Shown in pieces: positions 8,897 to 17,661 of a stretch of 64,000 bases of DNA. The notes beneath the pieces are model-generated. The model was given only the letters and a program-made list of their open reading frames with translations, made no database searches and was not told the DNA's origin. Made by a program: the position numbers and the translations under genes. The DNA lies in assembly GCF_007992435.1 (NCBI RefSeq), contig NZ_BKAG01000001.1:186001-250000 (forward strand), given 5' to 3'. Origin of the DNA: Prosthecobacter gellanilyticus. GTDB lineage: Bacteria; Verrucomicrobiota; Verrucomicrobiia; Verrucomicrobiales; Verrucomicrobiaceae. Numbering within the stretch: position 1 is the stretch's first letter; every line of letters starts with the position of its first letter.

Positions 8897-9555
8897 TCGC
8901 AATCGATGTTAGGTTGGGAGGCGGTTTGCCCCTCAGGCACTTGCACAATTACCGGTGGATTCGTGACTTCGAGGTCGCGGCCGGTGACGACGGCGGTGTT
9001 GAGGTAGAGGGTGTTGGCTTCCTCATGACGGCCGTGGCTGTGGTGGATGTGGCCGAAGGCGTGGATACGAGGACGGATGCGGGTGAGCTCCTCACGGAGG
9101 TGCGGGCAGCCAACGTGGGTTTCGCTACCGTAGGGGAGATCGAGGATGCCGTGGGGCGGGGTGTGGGTGATGAGGATGTCCGTGTCTGACGGGATGCGGC
9201 TCCAGGTTTCGATCAACTGGGGCTCGGTGCGGTGGTAGGCGAAGAAGGGGAGGTCGGGGCACCACGGCGAACCAAAAATGCGGAGGCCGCAGTACTCGAA
9301 GGTGGTGTCCTCCAGGAGGTGAGCGTGAGTGAAGCGGAACTCGCGACGCTGGAGCATGAAGTCATGGTTGCCGCCGATGCAGAGGATTTGTTTCGCGGGG
9401 GCTTCGGCGAACCAAGCATCGACATCCTCGAGGTTGGCGCGGTCATCGCGCTCGAAGTAACCAAAATCGCCGCAGTGGATGAGGAGGTCACAGGGCGGGA
9501 TGGTGACCTGGCGGTGCTTGCGGTGGGTGTCTGCGATGATGCAGAGGGTGATCAT
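8818..9555 (-). CDS. Calcineurin-like metallophosphoesterase
   Basis: A 245-residue protein with the ordered metal-binding motifs of the family: ADTH near residue 9 (D-x-H), HCGDFG near 29, GGNHDF near 61, ITHTPPHG in the middle, and FGHIHHSHG near 167. This gives a two-metal phosphoesterase site. The short, single-domain form resembles YfcE-like or MPPED-like phosphodiesterases acting on nucleotides or phospho-ligands; the substrate is unknown. The last 25 residues overlap the gene on the other strand and look less conserved. Confidence 0.85.
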   Translation of the reverse strand: MITLCIIADTHRKHRQVTIPPCDLLIHCGDFGYFERDDRANLEDVDAWFAEAPAKQILCIGGNHDFMLQRREFRFTHAHLLEDTTFEYCGLRIFGSPWCPDLPFFAYHRTEPQLIETWSRIPSDTDILITHTPPHGILDLPYGSETHVGCPHLREELTRIRPRIHAFGHIHHSHGRHEEANTLYLNTAVVTGRDLEVTNPPVIVQVPEGQTASQPNIDCDYLGTASEKSSRSKINSHNQVCQPCR

Positions 9556-9635
9556 GGGGGAGCGCTAGGATTTGCAGCGCGAGAGGGTGGCGCAGATCTT
9601 GTGCGCAAAGGTAGTTAGGTCAAGGGGAGGTGCGG

Positions 9636-9712
9636 GGTGCGCACGCTAGCGGTGTCGACGAGGCACGATGGCCCGTGCCTCTCTGCCACCGCACTCCGGG
9701 ACGCTTCGCGAC
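9636..9712. repeat. Palindromic intergenic element, copy 2
   Basis: Reverse-complementary to 3520-3596 with roughly 85-90% identity by eye, including the core CCGCACTCCGGGACGC and the inner hairpin AGGCACG/CGTGCCT (9661-9680). In copy 1 the same hairpin positions read ATGCACG/CGTGCAT, so a base pair has changed on both sides. The second long arm seen in copy 1 is absent here. Confidence 0.7.
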
Positions 9713-9783
9713 TTTGGCGATGATGGTGATCTCGTGACTCGGGAGACTTTGGTTCCGCACAGAGGACTGTGAGGACCACCTTG

Positions 9784-10545
9784 TCAGCGGATGATGAGCT
9801 TGAAGGCGGCCTGACCCTGGCGTTCGTCGTCGTCGGAGATGAGGAGCTGGCCGAGGTGGTGGCCGCTGCGCCAGGGGGCGCCGGTGATGGGCTTGGTCTG
9901 CAGCAGGTAGGCTCCGGTGCCGGCGTTGCGGAAGGAGGTGATGTTGTTGCTGAACTGGGTGCCCTGGCCGGGGACCTCAAAGTGCTCCATGAGAGTGAAG
10001 TGATCCTTGCTCAGTTCCACGACGGGCACGCCGGCGCAGGTGACGATGACGAGGATGTTCGCCGGATGGGTGTTGCCCGCAGCGGCGGCACCCTGGGAGG
10101 TCTGGACGCTGATGGTCAGCGCTGTGGCGACTGGAGCGACGGGCTTGGCGGCCGGCGCTGCTTTGACTGGGGCAGGCGCAGGTGCTGGGGTCGGAGTGGG
10201 GGCGGGAGCGGGCGCTGCGACAGGAGCGGGAGGTGGTGGAGGCGGAGCCTTGGCCACAGGGGCTGGGGCCGGGTCTGGCTTCGGCGCGGCAGCGGCTGCT
10301 TTCGGGGCTGGAGCGGGAGCCGGTGCAGGTTTGGCGGCCGGTTTTGGGCTAGGCTTGGGCGCTGGTTTGGCAGCGGGGGCCTTGATTGGAGCTTTCGCGG
10401 GCGCCTTTGCCGCTGGTTTAGGAGCGGGTTTTTTTGCCGGAGCAGGCTTGGCCTTGCTGGCGGGTTTGGCAGGAGCGGGCTTCTTTTTCGCCACGGGGGC
10501 TGGCTTCTTGACGGCGGCTTTTTTGGAAGTCGGTTTGCTGGCCAT
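9784..10545 (-). CDS. Lys/Ala/Pro-rich protein with small C-terminal domain
   Basis: A 253-residue protein. Residues 1-60 are rich in Lys, Ala and Pro in the manner of histone H1-like proteins; residues 60-145 are almost only Ala and Pro; the last 110 residues form an ordinary domain starting around ATALTISVQTS and containing VELSKDHFTLMEHFEV. There is no signal peptide. The tail may bind nucleic acid or act as a linker; the C-terminal domain is not recognised. The GC-rich repeats generate long shadow frames on the other strand. Confidence 0.7.
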   Translation of the reverse strand: MASKPTSKKAAVKKPAPVAKKKPAPAKPASKAKPAPAKKPAPKPAAKAPAKAPIKAPAAKPAPKPSPKPAAKPAPAPAPAPKAAAAAPKPDPAPAPVAKAPPPPPPAPVAAPAPAPTPTPAPAPAPVKAAPAAKPVAPVATALTISVQTSQGAAAAGNTHPANILVIVTCAGVPVVELSKDHFTLMEHFEVPGQGTQFSNNITSFRNAGTGAYLLQTKPITGAPWRSGHHLGQLLISDDDERQGQAAFKLIIR

Positions 10546-10938
10546 GGCGTGTATTAATTGGGCAGAATTAACGCAGGCTAACCAAGTTTAGGGGAGACTG
10601 TCGAGGTTTGTCTTTGGCACGTTAGGAGAATCCTCGGGCAGCGGACGGGCTGATTTTCTGAGGGTTCCAGCCGATTTTGCCGTGTCGGGGACCGGGGATG
10701 AGACGGGGAGATTGCGGACCGTTGGTGTCTCGCCCCGTTGGGGCTCTGAGGATGCGGGGATCTGCGGTTTGAGGGGGCTGACGGAACTCCGTTGGAGTTC
10801 ATCGGCGAAGGGGACTTGGATGTCTGCGTTCCCAGGGTAGCGCTTCGCGCAACCTTGGGCTGAATGACGTAAGGCCCGTTGGCCTTGGAAGCATTTTTCT
10901 CTCCTCCGTGCTGATCTGTGACCAGGGAACTGGAGATC
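10546..10938. repeat. Gene-free stretch with repeat-like sequence
   Basis: No convincing gene lies between the Ala/Pro-rich protein and hflX. The stretch holds short self-complementary units (for example GGAACTCCGTTGGAGTTC at 10782-10799 and AAGGCCCGTTGGCCTT at 10872-10887) and the segment around 10830-10860 that reads like a common verrucomicrobial/planctomycete intergenic repeat. All frames through it give Arg/Pro/Ser-rich peptides without protein character. Confidence 0.45.
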
Positions 10939-12237
10939 CTACTCCTTCACGAGGAAGTCTTTGAACTTGGACTCGAAGCGTTTGGGGACGACGCACTGGA
11001 CGTCGGCGACGCCGCGCTCGTAGTCTTCCTTGAGGACTTTTCCCTGTTCGTGGAGGAAGGCGACGAGGTCCATGCGGTTCAGCGGAATGCTGAGGTCCAT
11101 GCGCACGACACGGTCGATGAGCATGTCGTGGATGCGGTGGAAGAGGTCGTCCATGCCCTGGCCGGTGTGCACGGAGATGGGCACGGCTTCGGGGAACAGG
11201 CGCTTCAGCTCCATGAGGCGGGTGTCATCCACCAGATCGATCTTGTTCAGGGCCAGGAGCACGCGCTTTTCACCCGCGCCGAGTTCTCCGAGGACTTTGG
11301 TGGTCGTCTGGTAGAACTCGTGGGCCTGGGTGGAGCTGGCATCCACAACATGGATGAGGAAGTCGGCGAGCACAGACTCCTCCAAGGTGGCGCGGAAGCT
11401 CTGCACAAGATCGTGCGGCAGGTTGCGGACGAAGCCGACGGTGTCTGTGAGCAGCATGGCCTGGCCGTCCGGCAGGTCCAGGCGGCGGGTGGTGGTGTCC
11501 AGGGTGGCGAAGAGCTTGTCCTCAGCCAGCACGTTGGCGCTGGTGAGATGGTTCAGGAGGGAGGACTTGCCGGCATTGGTATAACCAACGATGGCGGCGT
11601 GGGGCAGCGGCACACGGCTGCGCTCCTTGCGCATGGTATCGCGCTGCTTCTTCACTTCCTCGAGCTCGGCCTTCACGCGGTCACGGCGTTTGTAGACGAG
11701 GCGGCGGTCGACTTCGAGCTGGGTTTCACCCTCACCACGAGCGGCTCCGGCACCGCCCATGCCACCACCGGCTCCCCCGCCCTGACGGTCAAGGTGAGCC
11801 CACATGCGGGTGAGGCGCGGGATGGAGTATTCGAGGCGGGCGAGCTCGACCTGCAGGCGTGCCTCGCGGGTCTGGGCGCGCATGTTGAAGATGTCCAGGA
11901 TGACCTCATGCCGGTCGATGACGGCCAGTTTGGAGTCGCCCTCCCAGGCGCGCTGCTGGGCCGGGCTGAGCTCGTTGTCGAAGACGATGCAGTCGGCCTC
12001 CATGTTCTTCGCGGCCTCCATGAGCTCGGCGGCCTTGCCCTTGCCGAGGAGCACGCGCGGGTTGATCTCGCGGACAAAGACGAGCTCGGTGGCGACGACC
12101 TCGATGCCGAGGGTCTCGACGAGGTCCTTCAGCTCGATGAGCAGTTCGCGTGATTCTTCTTCATTCCGACGGTCAAAGTAGGCACCAATGAGGAAGGCTT
12201 TGTCAACTTGCTGGGGCTTATCCCGGATATCAAACAT
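10939..12237 (-). CDS. hflX: GTPase HflX
   Basis: A 432-residue GTPase that binds the 50S ribosomal subunit and rescues or splits stalled ribosomes. The N-terminal HflX domain contains VFVREINPRVLLGKGK and VIDRHEVILDIF; then a Gly-rich linker near residues 170-190; then the G domain with G1 GYTNAGKSS, G3 DTVGF and G4 NKID. Length and domain order match HflX. The start codon lies in a perfect hairpin (see 12235-12262), which may limit translation. Confidence 0.95.
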   Translation of the reverse strand: MFDIRDKPQQVDKAFLIGAYFDRRNEEESRELLIELKDLVETLGIEVVATELVFVREINPRVLLGKGKAAELMEAAKNMEADCIVFDNELSPAQQRAWEGDSKLAVIDRHEVILDIFNMRAQTREARLQVELARLEYSIPRLTRMWAHLDRQGGGAGGGMGGAGAARGEGETQLEVDRRLVYKRRDRVKAELEEVKKQRDTMRKERSRVPLPHAAIVGYTNAGKSSLLNHLTSANVLAEDKLFATLDTTTRRLDLPDGQAMLLTDTVGFVRNLPHDLVQSFRATLEESVLADFLIHVVDASSTQAHEFYQTTTKVLGELGAGEKRVLLALNKIDLVDDTRLMELKRLFPEAVPISVHTGQGMDDLFHRIHDMLIDRVVRMDLSIPLNRMDLVAFLHEQGKVLKEDYERGVADVQCVVPKRFESKFKDFLVKE

Positions 12238-12262
12238 CGCCCATGATTACGCATGGGCGATG
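12235..12262 (-). promoter_or_regulatory. Perfect hairpin covering the hflX start codon
   Basis: CATCGCCCAT (12235-12244) and ATGGGCGATG (12253-12262) are perfect complements around an 8-base loop. On the hflX transcript the last three bases of the stem are the start codon, and the only purine-rich Shine-Dalgarno-like bases (GGGCG) are also inside the stem. A five-codon frame (Met-Gly-Asp-Val-stop) begins in the stem and overlaps the hflX start. Hiding of the start codon is inferred from sequence. Confidence 0.6.
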
Positions 12263-12309
12263 TGCTTTGCCAACCTTATCAGCAGCTAAGAAGGAAGAGA
12301 TGAGGGCTC

Positions 12310-12711
12310 TCAGTTCGTGCCGAAGGCGCGGCGCCAGGGTTCCTGGAAGGAATTGCCGTAGTCTTCGGTGCCGCTTTTGATCATGCGGCCGTCTGCGCCG
12401 AAGAGGACGAACTGCTCCTCCACATGGGCAAAGGCGCCGTAGCCGGGGACGTGGCGCTTCCAGCCCTGGTTCGCATAGCGCCAGACCTCGCCCTGGGGGG
12501 TGGTTTTCTTGGACGAAGGCTCGCCCCACTTGGCCTCGACCTGGGCCTTGGTCATGCCGGCGGTCAGGGTGGTGTCCTCCTCGCCGCTGGCGGGGGCAGC
12601 CGCTGCTGGGCTGGAGGGAGATGAGGCGGCGGGGGTGCTGGAGTCCGAGCTGGCGCACTGGCTGAGCAGCACGGCGGCGGTGGCGAGGGAGAGGAGACGG
12701 AGTGGTTTCAT
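12310..12711 (-). CDS. Lipoprotein with SmpA/BamE-like domain
   Basis: A 133-residue protein with a lipoprotein signal: basic start MKPLRLL, hydrophobic core and lipobox LSQC with Cys at residue 20. A Ser/Pro/Ala-rich linker follows, then a small domain with GMTKAQVEAKWGEPS, the hallmark of the SmpA/OmlA (BamE-like) fold, and a tail of about 45 residues. Probably an outer-membrane or periplasmic lipoprotein. A longer frame up to 12903 would overlap the divergent SGNH gene and has no signal; the start at 12711 is preferred. Confidence 0.8.
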   Translation of the reverse strand: MKPLRLLSLATAAVLLSQCASSDSSTPAASSPSSPAAAAPASGEEDTTLTAGMTKAQVEAKWGEPSSKKTTPQGEVWRYANQGWKRHVPGYGAFAHVEEQFVLFGADGRMIKSGTEDYGNSFQEPWRRAFGTN

Positions 12712-12901
12712 AAGGTGATAAATCTCAACAAGTGAGGCACTTATGCTGACAAAGTGCCTCCCTGCCTGCAAGACAAGTTCTGTGAACGCCATGACAGAAG
12801 CCCCAGTCTGAAAACCGCGCCCGATGAGGTGGTCAGGGCGAATTCTGATGAATTTCCCGGAGGCAAATCTGTCTAAACTTATTCCAATCCCCCCACGACC
12901 C

Positions 12902-13828
12902 ATGAAACTGAAACTCTTCCAGATTGCAGCCGCGCTGCTGCTGACTGCCTCGCTACGAGCGGAGCAGTGTCTCGTGATCGGCGACAGCCTTTCGAAGGAA
13001 TACGAAGTCGAGTTCCCTGCCCTCTACCCGCAAAACCCTGCCTCCTGGGACACGCGGAACTGGGCGGAGATCCTGCACACCAAGCGCAAGACATGGTTTG
13101 ATCTCGGCAAATGGAACGGCTTTTACGATCCGCGCTTGGTTGGTCATGAGCACAACTGGGCTTTCCCAGGAACCACAAGCGCTCAGATCCGGCAGCAACT
13201 GAGCTCCTTTTACAACATCTGGTGGACCCGTGATTTGCAGGCCCAGATCCGCGGCTCTGCGGAGCGTGTGGTGATCTTTGTCGGCGGCAATGACGTGGAT
13301 AACTACTACGGCGCTCTGTACAATGGCGGTGTCGCCACGAAGTACATCAATCCTACGCGGGATAACATCATGTGGATCGTGGACTATGTGCGGAAGGTGA
13401 AGGGCACCATCCCGATGGTGCTGGTCTCCGTACCGCATGTGGGCTGCACGCCGGACATCCTACGCGCCTATCCGAATGATCCCGTGAAGACGAAGCGCGT
13501 GACCCTGGCGCTGGATTCCCTGAACGCGCAGCTCTCGCTCTTCGCGAAGCAGCGGAACATCGGGTTTGTGCCGGGCGTGTATGATCTGACGAAGGTCCTG
13601 ATCACGCAGCCGCTGGTCATCGACGGCCGGGCCTTCATCAAGGGCGCGGACATGGATGCGCGGCCTGAGTATGAGTTTTCCGGTGATGGCTTCCACCCGG
13701 GTATGGCGCCGCAGGCGAAGATCGCGCAGCTGATTGTGGATGCGTTTCGCGTGAAGTATCCTCTTTCACCCATCACGCCGTTGACGGATGCGGAGATTTT
13801 GACCGGGGTGCTGGGATTGGCCCCATGA
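12902..13828 (+). CDS. Secreted SGNH/GDSL hydrolase
   Basis: A 308-residue protein with a signal peptide (residues 1-20, ending SLRA). The GDSL block VIGDSLS gives nucleophile Ser29, block III is VGGNDVDN, and block V DGFHP near the end supplies the catalytic Asp and His. It probably cleaves ester bonds in a carbohydrate, lipid or peptide substrate outside the cytoplasm. The ATG at 12902 was chosen because the signal peptide starts there. It diverges from the lipoprotein gene. Confidence 0.87.
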   Translation: MKLKLFQIAAALLLTASLRAEQCLVIGDSLSKEYEVEFPALYPQNPASWDTRNWAEILHTKRKTWFDLGKWNGFYDPRLVGHEHNWAFPGTTSAQIRQQLSSFYNIWWTRDLQAQIRGSAERVVIFVGGNDVDNYYGALYNGGVATKYINPTRDNIMWIVDYVRKVKGTIPMVLVSVPHVGCTPDILRAYPNDPVKTKRVTLALDSLNAQLSLFAKQRNIGFVPGVYDLTKVLITQPLVIDGRAFIKGADMDARPEYEFSGDGFHPGMAPQAKIAQLIVDAFRVKYPLSPITPLTDAEILTGVLGLAP

Positions 13829-13846
13829 TGTGAAAGGTATTTTGGT

Positions 13847-13949
13847 GGGGACGCTGGCTTCCAGCGCCCCTCCGGGACGCGTCTTTTGTTAGGTGACGTG
13901 CCTTGTCGGACCGGTGGTTCTCATTCGCTTACGCTCATTTCACCACCGG
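13847..13949. repeat. Two palindromic units after the SGNH hydrolase gene
   Basis: The first unit is a short hairpin CGCTGG/CCAGCG (13852-13866) extended by GGGG/CCCC. The second pairs CCGGTGGT (13911-13918) with ACCACCGG (13942-13949) around a loop rich in TTCGCTTACGCTC. The second unit resembles a family common in verrucomicrobia and planctomycetes. Neither has a T-run, so they are repeats rather than classic terminators. Confidence 0.55.
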
Positions 13950-14010
13950 CTACAGGCCAGCGAGCCTCCGGCTCGATCAATCTATTTGTCGGCAGACATG
14001 CGAATTGGCG

Positions 14011-15450
14011 TCACACCATGTCAGGCACCTCGAAACCGGCGCGGTATTCGCGCTTCAATAAAGCGAGGGCCTCGGGTGTGGCGCTGTCGCCGATGAAGGT
14101 TTCCTTCGCGGCATCGATCTCGAGCATCTTGCCGACTTTGATGTCACCGGCTTTCAGTGTAATATCATTCGCAGTTAGGTGAGCGGGTTCATCGGAGAGC
14201 ATTTCCTGCCAGGGTTCGAACTCTTTGAGCGCGGCCTTGGCTTGATCGAGATCACCGGCCTGACCGAGACGGTAGGAGATGTTGCCGAGATGGCACCAGG
14301 CGCTGGAGTAGTGGATCTTTTCGATCTCGCCCTTGAGGTCTTCTTTCTTCCGGCTGCGGATGGCGGAGATGAAATTCGCCGCGTGCGTGCCACCGCCATC
14401 ACCTTTGAATTTCTTCACGACCTTGCCGCTGGCATCATGTGCGGAACCACCGCCACGACCGCCTTCATAGTAGCCGTTTTCACACTCGATGATCATGAAG
14501 GCGCTGGTGCGGCGGCGCAGATAGACATCCGAAGCCTTCATGCCGGCTTTGCGCGGCAGATTGTGCACATCCATGACCACGGGGATGTCACCAGTGTCAA
14601 AGTAGATGAAGTGCGTGTTTGGAGTTTCGCCCGCGTCATTCCAGCCGAGACGGCCGCCACCAGCGAGCACGCGTTTTGGAAGCGCGATCTTGTCACGGAA
14701 GACCACACTGCGGAGGTCATCGAGGATGTGTGGACCCCAGTTGCCGAGTTCGCCGTTACCGGTGTTCCAGACCCAATGCCAGTCGTACTGAAGTCTTTCC
14801 CGCATGATCGGGATGTCCTGGGCCGGGCCTAACCAAAGGTTATAATCGACATGGGTCGGAGGCGCGAGCGGTGTCTCTCGTTTGCCGATGCTGGCGCGCT
14901 GGCCGTAGTGGTTGCAGCGGACGTACTTGATCTTGCCGAGTTCGCCGGAGTCGAGATAAGCCTTCAGCTCATCATGGAAGGGATCACTGCGCTGCTGCGT
15001 GCCGCCCTGGACAATGCGGTTGTACTTGCGCGCGGCCTCGACGAGCTTGCGGCCTTCCCAGATGTTGTGGGAGACGGGCTTCTCCACATACACGTCCTTG
15101 CCAGCCTGGCAGGCCCAGATGGAGGCCAGCACATGCCAGTGATTGCCGGTGGAGACGACGACGGCATCGATGGTCGGGTCTTCCATGACCTTGCGCATGT
15201 CTTGCGTGGTCTTGGCGTTTGGATACTTCAGCTTGGCCTTGTCGAGAGCCACCGTGTCGGCATCACAGAGGTAGGCGATTTCAACTCCTGGCACCTTGGC
15301 CATGCGTCCGGCATTGCCACTTCCCTGCCCGCCGAGGCCGATGGAGGCGATGCGGATCTTGTCATTCGCACCGAGCACGCGCGAGGCGGAGAGGGCGGTG
15401 GTGGCCAGCGCAGTCTGGCGCAGGAAGGAGCGGCGGGTTGGGGTGTGCAT
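14011..15450 (-). CDS. Tat-exported Gfo/Idh/MocA-family oxidoreductase
   Basis: A 479-residue protein with a twin-arginine signal (TRRSFLRQ at residues 5-12, then a hydrophobic stretch to about residue 28). The Rossmann motif IGLGGQGSGNAG starts near residue 36, and the family motif VEKPVSHNIWEG supplies the catalytic-region Lys. The C-terminal half is the substrate-binding domain. Such proteins oxidise or rearrange sugars or inositols with bound NAD(P); the Tat-exported form is very common in verrucomicrobia and planctomycetes. Substrate unknown. Confidence 0.9.
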   Translation of the reverse strand: MHTPTRRSFLRQTALATTALSASRVLGANDKIRIASIGLGGQGSGNAGRMAKVPGVEIAYLCDADTVALDKAKLKYPNAKTTQDMRKVMEDPTIDAVVVSTGNHWHVLASIWACQAGKDVYVEKPVSHNIWEGRKLVEAARKYNRIVQGGTQQRSDPFHDELKAYLDSGELGKIKYVRCNHYGQRASIGKRETPLAPPTHVDYNLWLGPAQDIPIMRERLQYDWHWVWNTGNGELGNWGPHILDDLRSVVFRDKIALPKRVLAGGGRLGWNDAGETPNTHFIYFDTGDIPVVMDVHNLPRKAGMKASDVYLRRRTSAFMIIECENGYYEGGRGGGSAHDASGKVVKKFKGDGGGTHAANFISAIRSRKKEDLKGEIEKIHYSSAWCHLGNISYRLGQAGDLDQAKAALKEFEPWQEMLSDEPAHLTANDITLKAGDIKVGKMLEIDAAKETFIGDSATPEALALLKREYRAGFEVPDMV

Positions 15451-15699
15451 CGGTGGAGGCAGGTTGGGTTTAGATCATATATGAAAGCAGGTTGGGGGGT
15501 GAGTTGGCAAGCACGTTCGTTGGGTGACCGTGGCGCAACCCGGTCTTCCTCCGGGCGGTGGGAGCGCATTCAGAGACCGCGAATGATCCAGGCATGGGAG
15601 TTCGCAGATGATTGGAGCTGTCCAGCACGTGGGGGACGAGCAGACTTCGTCACGCTTGTCCTACGAAGCCAGAAAACAGGTTGGAAAACCTGTTCTACG

Positions 15700-16956
15700 T
15701 TAGGGGGTGATCCGCGCTCCAGCTTTTTTCAGCTCGTCGACGAGCTTTTTGGACTCGTCGTTGAGGGGGCATTCGGTGAGGTAGATCTGGCAGTAGGGAG
15801 CCCACTCGCGGGCTCCTTCGTTGTCTTTTTTCCAGGCGCGATGCAGGGGAGTGATGTCGGCGACGGGGTTTTTATCCAGGAAAAGGAACTGCAGGTCGGA
15901 AAGGGTTTCCAACGGGGTGAGGTCGGTGACCTGGTTGCCCTTCAGGGAGAGCATGGAGAGCCACTTGAGCTGGCCGATGCCGTCGAGCTTCGCGACCTTG
16001 TTGCCATCGAGGTAGAGGGTCCAGACTTTCGGCAGCTTGAAGAGGGCGCTGACGTCGGTGATCTGGTTGCCGGCAAGGTAAAGGGAGTTCAGGGCGACGA
16101 TGCCGCCGAGCGGTGAGACATCCGTGACCTTGTTATTGGTGAGCTCGACGTATTGAAGGGCCTTGCAGTCAGCGAGCGGGGAGATGTCGGCGATCTGGTT
16201 GTTCCCCACGTCCAGGAACTGCAGACGTTCCAGACCCTTGATAGGAGCCAGACTGGTGATCTTGTTTTCCGGCAGGGTCAGGGAGGCCAGGGCGGTGCAT
16301 TTCTCCAGACCGCTGAGATCGGTGATGCCGAGGCCCTTGCCATCGATGATGGACACGGTGACCACGTCCTCGGCAGTGATGACTTCCTGGTTGTCACGCT
16401 TGGCGAAGACCTGCTTCCGCACGGCACCTTCCAGGGCTTTGTCTTTAAAGACGGCCACTGGTGCGGGTTTCGGCGGAGGTGGAGGAGCGGCAGGCTTGGC
16501 CTCAGGTTTCGTTTCGGCCGGTTTCGGAGCTGGGGCTGGGGCGGGCTTGGTTTCGGCAGCCTTCGGTGCCGGGGCCGGTGCTGGCGCAGGCTTGGCTGGC
16601 TCCGTTTTCGGAGTCTCAGGCTTGGCAGGAGCCGGGGTGGCCGGAGGTGTGGCAGGTTTTGGAGCCGGGGGAGGCGTGGTGGCCGCCGGTTTGGTGGCAG
16701 GTGCAGGTGTAGGGGCTGGAGTTGCGGCGGGTTTGGCGGGGGTCTCGACTTTGGCGGGTGCTGCTGGAGCGGGCGCTGGTGCTGGCTTCGGGGCCTCGGT
16801 CTTGGCTGGAACCGGTGCCGCAGGCTGGGTGGGTGTTGGGACTGCTGGCTTGGGAGCTTCCGCAGGTTTGGCAGGCGCTGGATCGGCAGGTTTGGCTTCT
16901 TGAGCCGCGAGTGCCGTGGCAGACAGGAGGAGGAGCAGAGTCGAGAGGGACTTCAT
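15700..16956 (-). CDS. Secreted leucine-rich repeat protein with Ala/Pro-rich linker
   Basis: A 418-residue protein: signal peptide (residues 1-17), about 150 residues of Ala/Pro/Lys low complexity, then internalin-type leucine-rich repeats of 22 residues, for example ITDLSGLEKCTALASLTLPENKITSLAPIKG broken into repeating L-x-x-L-x-L-x-x-N-x-I units, from residue 205 to 385. The N-terminal part of the ordered region (KALEGAVRKQVF) is a typical cap. It is probably a cell-surface or periplasmic binding protein. The repetitive DNA produces long shadow frames on the other strand. Confidence 0.85.
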   Translation of the reverse strand: MKSLSTLLLLLSATALAAQEAKPADPAPAKPAEAPKPAVPTPTQPAAPVPAKTEAPKPAPAPAPAAPAKVETPAKPAATPAPTPAPATKPAATTPPPAPKPATPPATPAPAKPETPKTEPAKPAPAPAPAPKAAETKPAPAPAPKPAETKPEAKPAAPPPPPKPAPVAVFKDKALEGAVRKQVFAKRDNQEVITAEDVVTVSIIDGKGLGITDLSGLEKCTALASLTLPENKITSLAPIKGLERLQFLDVGNNQIADISPLADCKALQYVELTNNKVTDVSPLGGIVALNSLYLAGNQITDVSALFKLPKVWTLYLDGNKVAKLDGIGQLKWLSMLSLKGNQVTDLTPLETLSDLQFLFLDKNPVADITPLHRAWKKDNEGAREWAPYCQIYLTECPLNDESKKLVDELKKAGARITP

Positions 16957-17151
16957 GTCTGTGAAGGGTGGTTGAGATCAGATAGCAGTTACGGCTCTAG
17001 ACGGGCACATGTTTAGGGTAATTGCAGCGGAACCCGTGTCATCAGTCTATAACAAGTGTTAAAAGTTAATGTATCTTAATTTATTAAAATTTACTCCTAT
17101 GTTGCTTTATAATTTTGAAATTTTTATTCAATCTGGTTAAATTGCCCCAAC

Positions 17152-17604
17152 ATGATTTTGCCACCTATCCCAGAGCTTCCAGTCAATTCGCCCCTGCATA
17201 GCATGCAGCAGAAACTGTTGAGCCTGCGCCAGACTCTAGAACTGGCCTGCCAGGATCTCGATGAGCAAATCGCCGCGCTAGGTTCCGAACCGCCGCCAGC
17301 ACCGGTGAAGCCCGCCAAGGTTTCCACGAAACCCAAGCCCTCCCAGGCGCATCTCGATGCTGCGGCCGAGTTCACCCGTCGCCTGTTTGAGGCAGATCCC
17401 AAGCCAGTATCCCCGGAGCCTGAGAGGCTTGCGTTTGAGGAAAGGAAAGAGGCCGTTGCACAGCGTCATCCTACCTCCGTGCGGGTGATTGAGGCGATCC
17501 CTGAAGTGGATCTGGATCCGACACTTGAGCAAGCGACTTTGGAAGAGCTCAATACCGCCCTTTCCGCCGCCTTTGAGCAGATCGCGAAAAATCGCATCTG
17601 GTAA
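17152..17604 (+). CDS. Hypothetical protein, 150 residues
   Basis: A soluble protein with a helical first third (about residues 18-46, heptad-like leucines), a Pro-rich linker, and a second helical part from 63 on, ending FEQIAKNRIW. No family recognised. It is preceded by about 110 bases of unusually AT-rich DNA with a TATAAT at 17108-17113, which may be its promoter. The next gene begins 58 bases after its stop. Confidence 0.6.
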   Translation: MILPPIPELPVNSPLHSMQQKLLSLRQTLELACQDLDEQIAALGSEPPPAPVKPAKVSTKPKPSQAHLDAAAEFTRRLFEADPKPVSPEPERLAFEERKEAVAQRHPTSVRVIEAIPEVDLDPTLEQATLEELNTALSAAFEQIAKNRIW

Positions 17605-17661
17605 CGAATCTGGCGCAAAAGACACAGGATCACCACGGCAGGCCCTGCCGTATCCTTTGAT

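Noticed and set aside
9769-10557. Gly/Arg/Trp-rich frames opposite the Lys/Ala/Pro protein
   Set aside because: They are reversed repeats of GCx/CCx codons and have no protein-like variation.
10918-12153. 411-codon open frame opposite hflX
   Set aside because: It is the antisense shadow of a GC-rich gene; the peptide is rich in His, Val and Gly without domain motifs, while hflX on the other strand has all GTPase motifs.
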